A stretch of DNA of 18,213 bases from Candidatus Moranbacteria bacterium GW2011_GWE2_36_40. GTDB lineage: Bacteria > Patescibacteriota > Minisyncoccia > Moranbacterales > GWC2-37-73. A program made the position numbers and the translations under genes. The stretch lies in assembly GCA_000991645.1 (NCBI GenBank), contig LBRX01000017.1:1-18213 (forward strand), written 5' to 3'. Below are positions 12,775 through 18,213 of this stretch, piece after piece. Numbering within the stretch: the stretch's first letter is position 1; each line of letters begins with the position of its first letter. Under the pieces are notes generated by a model. The model did no database searches. It worked only from the letters and a program-made list of their open reading frames with translations, and was not told the origin of the DNA.

Positions 12775-14445
12775 TTAATTTAATATGTTAGATTTTTTAA
12801 CTCCAACCATCCAGGTTCTTCCATGAATCCAGTCGCTAATAATAAATCTTAGCATCGTACGAGTTATCACTACAGCTGTAAACATTGAAACGGCAACTCC
12901 AATACCAAGAGAAGCAGCAAAACCCTTCACAAAACCAGTTCCCATGAAATACAAAATACCAGCAGTCAGCAATGATGACATGTTTCCATCAAAAATAGAA
13001 GTCCAAGCACGCTTAAAACCTTCATCCAAAGAATTTTTTATGGAACGACCATGACGAATTTCTTCCTTGGTTCTTTCAAAAATCAAGATGTTTGCATCCA
13101 CTGCCATACCAATTGAGAGCACGAAACCAGCAATGCCAGAAAGAGTCAATGTAATTCCTGTAGATTTGAAAATAACAATCATCAAGCCAGTATAGATCAA
13201 TAGGGCCAAGGATGCCACAAGACCAAGGAAGCGATAAAAGATAAGCATGAAAATAACAACGGCAGCCAACCCAATTCCACCAGCAATCAAAATACTTCGA
13301 AGTGAATCTGATCCAAGTGTTGCCTCAACTTGTTGTTGTCCAACGAGTTTCAACGGGACAGGCAAAGCACCTTGATTAAGACGATCAGCAATGTCTTTGG
13401 CTTCCTTGAAAGTATAGTTCCCTGTAATCACAGCTTGACCATTTGTAATTTCAACTTGCACAGTTGGAGCTATTTGCAATTGGCCATCCAAAAAAATTGC
13501 AATTTGCTTGCCAAGGTTTTTTTTGGTAAGCTCGGCAAAAAGTTTTGTTCCCTCCTCATCAAACTGAAGTGCGACTTCTGGTTCACCAACACCTTGTCCA
13601 TTTGAATATTGAGCGGTTGCCATTTTCAAATTTTTACCCGTAAGTCCCGTTGTTTGATATTTGAATTGTTCATATTGAGAAGGATCTTTCTTTGCAAAAA
13701 GAATATGTGCACTGTGCACCTCCTTATTCTCCCCTTCTCCACGAGATTCTATAAATTTTATTATGTGCCAACCAAACTGAGACTCAACCAATTGCGAATA
13801 CACCTCTCCTGGTTTTAAATTTGCTTCAAAAAGAACTTTATCAAATTCAGGAACAAAAGCACCCTTTTTTACAAAATCAAGATCTCCACCCTTATCCTTT
13901 GAGCCGGGGTCTTCGCTATTGTCCTTGGCTAATTGTGAAAAATCACCACCCTTTTTTATTTCTTCAAGAATTTTCTGAGCTTTTTCTTTTGTTTGCTGAT
14001 TTGATTGTTCGAACATTTGAGCAATTTGAGGATCAACAGGACCTTCTTCTTTAAATTCAAGCGAAGGTGCATCTTTTATTTTTTGTTTTGCTTCTTCAAT
14101 ATTCTTAATTCCTGGGAGTTCAACAATCACGCGATACGGAGCTTTTTTTGTGGTTTGCACAGATGGTTCGCCCACACCAAAAGCATTAATTCTTCGCTCA
14201 ATAACATTTTGAGCTCCCTGCAAAGCCTCTCCAATCTTTGCAGAATCAATATTTGTCACATCCGCTTCATATTCCAAATGAATTCCTCCCTGCAAATCCA
14301 GCCCCAAATTTATCTTGGGTTTACTCAAAACATTATAGATGCTCGGAATTTTTGATACAGCCTGTGGATATGAAACCAGACCGACAAAAACAGCCAACAA
14401 AATAATGGCTCCAAATTTTAATTGTAATTTTCTTTGCATATTCAT
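12775..14445 (-). CDS. secD: SecD with an inserted, apparently permuted parvulin (PpiC) domain
   Basis: 556 codons. The SecD frame is complete: first helix at ~10-28; D1 motif GLDLQGGIHLEYE (48-60); the P1 region VIERRINAFGVGEPSVQ (81-97) and VELPGIKNIEEAKQKI (108-123); it resumes at TTGLTGKNLK (265-274) and LDGQLQIAP (319-327), then EALPVPL-type GALPVPL (359-365) and the six-helix RND domain with GIAGFVLSIGMAVDANILIF (437-456) and FERTKEE. Between ~133 and ~264 it carries a parvulin-type prolyl isomerase: GGDFSQLAKDNSEDPGSKDK (166-185), GGDLDF (186-191), VPEFDKVLF (198-206), FGWHIIKF (224-231). The usual first strand, HIL, appears only afterwards as HSAHILFAKKDP (244-255). This domain would act on substrates emerging outside the membrane. 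It is the first gene of secD-secF; no Shine-Dalgarno sequence is seen. Confidence 0.95.
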   Translation of the reverse strand: MNMQRKLQLKFGAIILLAVFVGLVSYPQAVSKIPSIYNVLSKPKINLGLDLQGGIHLEYEADVTNIDSAKIGEALQGAQNVIERRINAFGVGEPSVQTTKKAPYRVIVELPGIKNIEEAKQKIKDAPSLEFKEEGPVDPQIAQMFEQSNQQTKEKAQKILEEIKKGGDFSQLAKDNSEDPGSKDKGGDLDFVKKGAFVPEFDKVLFEANLKPGEVYSQLVESQFGWHIIKFIESRGEGENKEVHSAHILFAKKDPSQYEQFKYQTTGLTGKNLKMATAQYSNGQGVGEPEVALQFDEEGTKLFAELTKKNLGKQIAIFLDGQLQIAPTVQVEITNGQAVITGNYTFKEAKDIADRLNQGALPVPLKLVGQQQVEATLGSDSLRSILIAGGIGLAAVVIFMLIFYRFLGLVASLALLIYTGLMIVIFKSTGITLTLSGIAGFVLSIGMAVDANILIFERTKEEIRHGRSIKNSLDEGFKRAWTSIFDGNMSSLLTAGILYFMGTGFVKGFAASLGIGVAVSMFTAVVITRTMLRFIISDWIHGRTWMVGVKKSNILN

Positions 14446-14488
14446 AGGTTTAATTTTATAACATATCTTTCAAATAGGCAATATTTAT

Positions 14489-14516
14489 AAAAAAACAGGG
14501 CTCACTGTGTGAACCC
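14489..14516 (-). terminator. Intrinsic terminator after the 109-aa gene
   Basis: Arms GGGCTCAC (14498-14505) and GTGAACCC (14509-14516) pair with one G-U wobble and a 3-nt loop. On the minus strand the stem is followed by TG and seven T residues (complement of 14489-14495). It lies about 12 bp after the stop codon and isolates this unit from secD. Confidence 0.8.
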
Positions 14517-14527
14517 CTTAATATTCA

Positions 14528-14857
14528 TTACTTCTCTTCTTTAGGCACATAAGAAAATGCCTTGATTGGTATGCCTAAGATATAATATCCTGTTTTTTCG
14601 AGCTGAGCACAGAGCTTGCCCATACCACTATCGGCCCACAGCTTTCCGCTGCTATCGCCTTCGACTCTGATAATAGTCACAAAACCACCATCAATAACAC
14701 GCTTATTGCTTTTGGTAACATTCCAAACTATTACGAGCCCTGGGTATTTAAAACCCTTTAAACATTCTGTCATTTTTTCTTCACATTCTTTTACGCAAGC
14801 ATATGTTTCCACTGAAACCACTATTAAACGTACATCTTTCTTCCCATTTTTTGACAT
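14528..14857 (-). CDS. Hypothetical 109-aa protein
   Basis: The reading frame is open from an ATG at 14873-14875, but a strong Shine-Dalgarno AGGAGGT (complement of 14862-14868) lies just before the second ATG (14855-14857). I therefore start there (MSKNGKKDVRLIVV...), giving 109 aa. The protein alternates beta-type stretches (VRLIVVSVETY, GLVIVWNVT, GGFVTIIRVEG, YYILGIPIKAF) with helices (VKECEEKMTECL, GKLCAQLEKTG), suggesting a small alpha/beta fold. Cys residues at about 21, 25, 32 and 83 do not form an obvious metal motif. No signal peptide or membrane helix. I do not recognise the family. The strong RBS contrasts with most genes in the window. Confidence 0.65.
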   Translation of the reverse strand: MSKNGKKDVRLIVVSVETYACVKECEEKMTECLKGFKYPGLVIVWNVTKSNKRVIDGGFVTIIRVEGDSSGKLWADSGMGKLCAQLEKTGYYILGIPIKAFSYVPKEEK

Positions 14858-14999
14858 ACTTACCTCCTCTCTCATATTTTATTGTTTTAGGAACTACTTT
14901 AGTGTTAAAATAAAACACAATTTAATGCTAACCGAATTAGCAAATTATCGCAAGCATAAAAAAACACAAAGGAAATTATCAATAGGAACAAGGGTTATC
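14858..14999. other. Intergenic region with a weak hairpin
   Basis: No gene is seen in these ~140 bp. The inverted repeat TGCTAA/TTAGCA (14926-14931/14937-14942), with a TTCGG loop on the minus strand, is followed by TTAAATTGTGTTTT. It may be a weak terminator for the 76-aa gene or a leader element of the 109-aa gene. No convincing promoter pair with a normal spacer was found. Confidence 0.3.
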
Positions 15000-15230
15000 T
15001 TAAGCATTCAGCAAGTGCTTTTCAATCTCAGGCCAACGGAGCTCCAAGTCATGCTTAAATTGCTCAAGATCCTCTTCATCAACCAGAAAACCATAACTCT
15101 TTTTTTCTTCAATAATATTGTCCACCAGATCAATATATTCTTCATAGTTGGAAACATTCTCACTCCTGGCTTGTTTTTCAAGTTGTCTAAAAAGATCTTC
15201 CAACGAATATTCCCCTCCTGTATATGTCAT
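15000..15230 (-). CDS. Hypothetical acidic 67-76-aa protein
   Basis: 76 codons from the ATG at 15228-15230. A strong Shine-Dalgarno AGGAGG lies inside this frame (complement of ~15214-15219), 8-10 nt before an in-frame TTG at 15201-15203, so the true product may be 67 aa beginning at LEDLFRQLEK. The protein is acidic and mostly helical (SLEDLFRQLEKQARSE, YEEYIDLVDNIIEEKKS, EEDLEQFKHDLELRWPEIEK). Size and charge fit an antitoxin- or adaptor-like protein, but no toxin partner is recognisable and no DNA-binding motif is visible. It lies between the Nudix gene and the 109-aa gene on the same strand, with short gaps, so co-expression is plausible. Confidence 0.6.
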   Translation of the reverse strand: MTYTGGEYSLEDLFRQLEKQARSENVSNYEEYIDLVDNIIEEKKSYGFLVDEEDLEQFKHDLELRWPEIEKHLLNA

Positions 15231-15271
15231 ATGTTTATGTATTATGTTCCCTCAAGAAATAATACATTTTC

Positions 15272-15751
15272 TCATTCCACATTCTTTCTTGAGTCTAGCT
15301 CGGCAAAAACTTCTTTTATTATCCTTATTGAACCATCATTTTTCAATCGATCAAGAACTTCCCCATATGTGAGCCAGGCAAAGTTTTTATTTTCAAAATC
15401 TATTTTTACATCTTTATTAAAAGTTTGAGCTGCAAAAAAAACTGCTCTTTTAAAAATATAAATTCCCCTACCTTCTTTTTGACGCTCTTTTTTTTCATTT
15501 CCCTTGGCCACATAAAAATAATTTGATTGGGTCCGAAATCCTTGAAGAATAGACAAGTCAACGATTCCAGTTTCTTCCCTGATTTCTCTTGCCATGGTTT
15601 GTTCTTCGCTTTCCCCTTTTTCCATGTGCCCTTTCGGAAAATCCCATTGCCAAGAACGATATTGCACCAAGAGAAACAAGATCTTTTCTTTTTCCATTCT
15701 ATACACAACACAACCAACGGATTTTTCAAATGCCAAATATTTATCAAACAT
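15272..15751 (-). CDS. Nudix hydrolase (Ap4A-hydrolase-like)
   Basis: 159 codons, ATG start, TGA stop. The Nudix box is complete at residues 41-63: GHMEKGESEEQTMAREIREE followed by TGI, matching Gx5Ex7REUxEExGU with the metal-binding glutamates. The WDFPKGH phrase (36-42 region) and the preceding VGCVVYR strand are typical of the asymmetric diadenosine-tetraphosphate hydrolase / MutT-like branch. The likely reaction is hydrolysis of a nucleoside diphosphate linked to another moiety; the exact substrate cannot be read from sequence. An insertion rich in Lys/Glu (GNEKKERQKEGRG, ~84-96) lies between strands. A 41-bp gap separates it from the 76-aa gene. The RBS is weak (AAAAGA). Confidence 0.9.
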   Translation of the reverse strand: MFDKYLAFEKSVGCVVYRMEKEKILFLLVQYRSWQWDFPKGHMEKGESEEQTMAREIREETGIVDLSILQGFRTQSNYFYVAKGNEKKERQKEGRGIYIFKRAVFFAAQTFNKDVKIDFENKNFAWLTYGEVLDRLKNDGSIRIIKEVFAELDSRKNVE

Positions 15752-15837
15752 ATACTATCTTTTATTAATAACAAACGATTTGTTTTTTCTGAAAATATCC
15801 TCTACAACATTGTTTCAATTCTATTTTAACACAAATC

Positions 15838-15861
15838 AAAGCTCCCGTGCAGGGAGCCTTT
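15838..15861. terminator. Terminator after the fibronectin-III-like gene
   Basis: GCTCCC (15841-15846) and GGGAGC (15852-15857) pair with a 5-nt loop, extended by A-T pairs on both sides. On the minus strand the stem is followed by TTTGATTTG, downstream of the gene ending at 15929. On the plus strand it is followed by CTTTAATTTTT. Between it and the stop codon a weaker GCAGA/TCTGC hairpin (15870-15874/15891-15895) is also present. Confidence 0.6.
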
Positions 15862-15928
15862 AATTTTTCGCAGATCAACCGAGTTTGGTCTCTGCCTGAA
15901 ACACAGCACCATGAATTACTTTCAAAAC

Positions 15929-16324
15929 TCATATTTTAGTTGAAGCTTTTTCGGAATCGGAGAAATTACTATAAACATTATCTCCTCTTTCTTTGATTTT
16001 TGCCATAAATTTATATTTCGTACCAGGAGTTAAATCTTTTATAGTAACCTGTTTTCTTCCGTGTTCATTCAACCTAACCTTGAAAATACGATCAAATTTT
16101 TCGCCAGTTGCAATTTTCTCAACGCGCATCTTGATTGTTACCAAATCTTTTTCAAAATCATCCTGCTTAACCTTCAAAACCATCGAGTTTGAATTTCTAT
16201 CCACAATTGCAATCTTTGGTTTTTCGGCTTTTGCTTGTGCTCCAACAGGAGCAGCAAACAGTGATGCCAAAGAAAAAATTGAAAGTAATCCTATGATTGC
16301 TGATTTCCCAAGAAATCTTTTCAT
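15929..16324 (-). CDS. Secreted single fibronectin-type-III-like domain protein
   Basis: 131 codons. Residues 1-30 form a clear signal peptide: MKRFLGKS, hydrophobic AIIGLLSIFSLASLFAAPVG, and a likely cleavage after AQA. The mature ~100 residues look like one fibronectin type III beta-sandwich: strand KPKIAIVDRNSNSMVLKV, strand DLVTIKMRVEK, and the characteristic TIKDLTPGTKYKFMAKI (94-110) followed by NVYSNFSDSEKASTKI, which matches the family phrase LxPGTxYxF...SxFSxxxxAxT. No anchor or enzymatic domain is present, so it may be an adhesin-like or binding module released outside the cell. It is a separate unit with its own terminator and a leader that can form a hairpin (16363-16403). Confidence 0.8.
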   Translation of the reverse strand: MKRFLGKSAIIGLLSIFSLASLFAAPVGAQAKAEKPKIAIVDRNSNSMVLKVKQDDFEKDLVTIKMRVEKIATGEKFDRIFKVRLNEHGRKQVTIKDLTPGTKYKFMAKIKERGDNVYSNFSDSEKASTKI

Positions 16325-16362
16325 AAAATTATTCTAAAAAATACTTAAGAACTTTTCTTATC

Positions 16363-16403
16363 CAGGTAACCGGCCTTTAAAAATTGCAAAAGGATGATAC
16401 CTG
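16363..16403 (-). promoter_or_regulatory. Foldable leader upstream of the fibronectin-III-like gene
   Basis: On the minus strand CAGGTA (complement of 16398-16403) can pair with TACCTG (complement of 16363-16368). Nested inside are CCTTT/AAAGG arms (16389-16393 with 16374-16378), leaving conserved-looking internal-loop bases CCGGT. It ends about 40 nt before the start codon. I could not match it to a known riboswitch consensus. Confidence 0.35.
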
Positions 16404-16551
16404 AAATTCCTTTGCTCAAATAATACAAATTTGAAACGATAATATTTCTCAAAAAAACAAAGAACCGCCACTCATTCAAAAGAAGTTAAAAAATATTTTA
16501 AAAATTGCATTTTCATACTAAGATAGACAAATCTGGGACAGCATCAATTAT
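16404..16551. other. AT-rich intergenic region after the AAA ATPase
   Basis: No gene is seen here. The stretch is rich in A/T homopolymers, such as AAAAAATATTTTAAAAATTG around 16487-16508. There is no GC-containing terminator stem after the AAA ATPase stop codon at 16552 and no convincing -35/-10 pair for the fibronectin-III-like gene. Confidence 0.3.
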
Positions 16552-17988
16552 TTACATTAAGAGGAAATAATCTAACGGTATCATAAGTATGTTTTCATCC
16601 ATTCTGTCTAAACTCAATCTTTCTTGAGAAATAACGATGCCATAATCACATTTTGTGCTTTTCATGGTTTTAGCTACTTGTTTGGCATTTTTCTTTCCGA
16701 TACCTATCTCAGCAGCTATTTGAATTTTATTAGCAATGCGAAATATAAAATCAGCGCCATTTTCCCTACTGTCATAGCTCAGACTCCCTACACCTTTAGA
16801 CAAAAATTCTCTGTGATAATGAGCAGCCACAATATCTTCCAAGAGTCTGCCTTGCCTACTTAAAAAAGTACTTTCCAGTCCTGCAATACTGAAAAATGCC
16901 ATTCTAATAGCTGGGCTCATGAATAGATATTTGGCAGGTTTTTTAACGACAGCCACATTTGCTCCATGAGCCGGAACCTTAATGAGCAACTCGGCTTTTT
17001 CCAAAACATCAAGAATTTCAGCTATTGTCAGTCTGTTTATATACAAAAGCTGTTCCAATTTATTCAGACTAACAACTTCACTTTCAGCAAGTATTAGAAG
17101 CAGTCTCTTTATTGTAGAAAGGGTTTTTGTGTCAAATCTTTCAAGTGCACCTATGTCTTTACTCACAACCTTGTCGACAAGAAGTGATATTGAGCTGAAA
17201 ACCTGTGCTAATTCTTTTTTAGTAAGGGCAAATGGCAAGGTCCCAATTATCAAATATTCCCTAATTTCCATTCTGTCCACTTTTGACCAATAATTATTAA
17301 CTTGTCCCTCCAGCTTTTTCATTTTTTCAAAAGCTTCTTTTGCGCAGCTAGAAAAATATATAGCTTGCTTTATTTTTTCACCCAATTCCTCATTTGATAA
17401 TATCGAATTTTTTATTCGCTGATATTCCGTAAAGCTCATAGGGTACAATTTTTCAACAATTGCGCGCCTTGCAGAGTCGGCGCTCATTTGAAGTCCTATT
17501 GCGGAAGATCCGCTACAAACAATAAAAACATTTTTAGTCTTCTCGTATATCATAGCTTTAATAACTCCAGCCCAATCCGAATCTGTTTGAACTTCATCAA
17601 AAAATATAAACACTGGCTTTTTCAGTTTTTCATAGCTTTTGCCTAAAATCTGTTCGTATGCATTCAAGACATCTTTCAATCCAACATTAAACAGCTCCTT
17701 CACCTCATCCATTGAGACAAAAAGTAGATCAATATCCTTGTTATCATTTTTTATATCCATCATAGTCTGAGCAAGCACAGTTGTTTTTCCCACACCTCTA
17801 AGACCCGGAACAATTATCCATCTATTTTCCGAATTATTATGGATAAAATCTTTTGCATATTCTTGCAATTTGGCAAACAAATATCGCCGGGGGTATATTT
17901 TACCACCTCTATCATGCGTCAAAGTTGTCAACTTATCGTTTGTGACAGCTACTTGTTTTTGCACATACTGCAATAATTCCTGATTCAT
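16552..17988 (-). CDS. AAA ATPase with DUF4143-like C-terminal region
   Basis: 478 codons, ATG start. Residues ~35-190 form an AAA_14-type P-loop domain: Walker A GLRGVGKTT (62-70), Walker B VFIFFDEVQ (126-134), a sensor strand VFIVCSGSSA (154-163), RR at 174-175 and the YPMSFTEYQ signature (182-190) typical of this family. The region ~285-335 is a winged helix (LSTIKRLLLILAESEVVSLN). The C-terminal ~375-478 resembles the degenerate restriction-endonuclease-like domain of DUF4143 proteins: RLLEDIVAAHYHREFL, GADFIF, AAEIGIGKK. The usual ExK motif is changed (EIG), so nuclease activity is doubtful. Such ATPases are widespread, often laterally transferred, and have poorly known functions. Its promoter is built of direct repeats that may bind an autoregulator. 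Confidence 0.88.
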   Translation of the reverse strand: MNQELLQYVQKQVAVTNDKLTTLTHDRGGKIYPRRYLFAKLQEYAKDFIHNNSENRWIIVPGLRGVGKTTVLAQTMMDIKNDNKDIDLLFVSMDEVKELFNVGLKDVLNAYEQILGKSYEKLKKPVFIFFDEVQTDSDWAGVIKAMIYEKTKNVFIVCSGSSAIGLQMSADSARRAIVEKLYPMSFTEYQRIKNSILSNEELGEKIKQAIYFSSCAKEAFEKMKKLEGQVNNYWSKVDRMEIREYLIIGTLPFALTKKELAQVFSSISLLVDKVVSKDIGALERFDTKTLSTIKRLLLILAESEVVSLNKLEQLLYINRLTIAEILDVLEKAELLIKVPAHGANVAVVKKPAKYLFMSPAIRMAFFSIAGLESTFLSRQGRLLEDIVAAHYHREFLSKGVGSLSYDSRENGADFIFRIANKIQIAAEIGIGKKNAKQVAKTMKSTKCDYGIVISQERLSLDRMDENILMIPLDYFLLM

Positions 17989-17989
17989 A

Positions 17990-18050
17990 TATATTCTATT
18001 ATACTAGTAAGTTATACTACTAGTATATTCTATTATACTAGTAGAGTCAA
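17990..18050 (-). promoter_or_regulatory. Repeat-containing promoter of the AAA ATPase gene
   Basis: On the minus strand TTGACT (18045-18050), a 17-bp spacer and TATACT (18022-18027) form a good promoter. Overlapping it are two perfect 20-bp direct repeats (17990-18009 and 18024-18043, 34 bp apart). Each contains the palindrome TACTAGTA (18002-18009 and 18036-18043). Between them is a 15-bp palindrome TATACTAcTAGTATA (18013-18027) that covers the -10 box. This arrangement suggests an operator for a dimeric repressor, possibly autoregulation. Confidence 0.6.
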
Positions 18051-18107
18051 GTGCCTATTTTTTGGCTCATTTTAGCCTAATTATTCTACTTTTTCTTGTT
18101 GAGAGAT

Positions 18108-18208
18108 GGTCTAAATATTAGACCTGTTGCTTAATTACAACTTAAATTAGTTAGAATCTCCCTGGAGATTCTGGAATTAACACTTTACTGATAAATGGTA
18201 ATTCCAGA
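18108..18208. repeat. Cluster of three inverted repeats at the window end
   Basis: GGTCTAA/TTAGACC (18108-18114/18118-18124, 3-nt centre); AGAATCTCC/GGAGATTCT (18153-18161/18164-18172, 2-nt centre); and TCTGGAATTA/TAATTCCAGA (18170-18179/18199-18208, 19-nt loop). The last two overlap by 3 nt and cannot fully form together. No gene is seen from 17989 to 18213. They may belong to a terminator, leader or mobile-element end of whatever lies beyond the window. Confidence 0.5.
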
Positions 18209-18213
18209 GTCCA

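Noticed and set aside
14528..15230. The 76-aa and 109-aa genes as a toxin-antitoxin pair
   Set aside because: They are separated by about 140 bp, neither matches a known toxin or DNA-binding antitoxin pattern, and there is no overlap or shared operator.
14616..15428. A 270-codon open frame on the plus strand
   Set aside because: It is antisense to the 109-aa, 76-aa and Nudix genes, has no RBS, and its composition (Phe/Leu/Ser-rich) is typical of the complement of AT-rich coding DNA. The Nudix gene on the other strand has an unmistakable motif.
1..18213. Alternative genetic code (TGA as glycine), as in Gracilibacteria/Absconditabacteria
   Set aside because: All conserved genes are complete without internal TGA and several small genes end naturally at TGA, so the standard code fits.

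Overview
The window is AT-rich, uses the standard genetic code (most stops are TAA, TGA is also a stop) and is gene-dense, with almost everything on the minus strand. The content suggests a member of the Candidate Phyla Radiation (Patescibacteria, Parcubacteria/Moranbacteria-like). The clues are a HerA/TraG-type ATPase with a glutamine/proline-rich tail and a CxxC...CxxC zinc ribbon next to a one-helix membrane partner, a sigma-region-4 protein fused to HARE-like winged helices, compact tyrS-pheS-pheT and secD-secF operons, short-unit repetitive spacers, and a near absence of Shine-Dalgarno sites. This placement is inferred from gene content only. No tRNA, rRNA, CRISPR array, transposase or phage gene was seen.

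Layout, left to right. (1) 42-527: a small secreted protein of beta-strand repeats whose C-terminus lies in a GC-rich inverted repeat. (2) 577-5529: a minus-strand transcription unit running from a TTGACA/TATAAT promoter near 5500 through a sigma4/HARE-like regulator, a membrane-anchored protein and the TraG/HerA-like ATPase to a terminator at 577-612. The last two probably form a membrane-associated DNA- or protein-pumping machine. (3) 5545-10446: tyrS-pheS-pheT, with a clear promoter and terminator. PheS and PheT each carry a low-complexity or palindromic in-frame insertion. (4) 10488-11377: the only plus-strand gene, a two-helix membrane diguanylate cyclase (GGDEV with an I-site) with a consensus promoter, a foldable leader, a strong RBS and a terminator shared with the opposing unit. 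(5) 11386-14445: secD, secF and a 91-aa SHOCT-like small protein. SecD carries a parvulin (PpiC-type) domain in its periplasmic/extracellular region, apparently in circularly permuted order. (6) 14489-16324: small accessory genes: a 109-aa unknown, a 67-76-aa unknown, a Nudix hydrolase and a secreted fibronectin-III-like protein. (7) 16552-17988: an AAA (AAA_14/DUF4143-like) ATPase whose promoter is built from 20-bp direct repeats and TACTAGTA palindromes, followed by a cluster of inverted repeats to the window end.

The main themes are protein export and cell-envelope traffic (SecDF-parvulin, the TraG-like machine, two secreted proteins), translation (TyrRS, PheRS) and signalling (c-di-GMP synthesis, a sigma4/HARE-like regulator). 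The most unusual observations are the permuted parvulin inside SecD, the GC-rich palindrome and the simple-sequence insert inside adjacent PheRS subunit genes, and the structured leaders and operator-like repeats upstream of the accessory genes.
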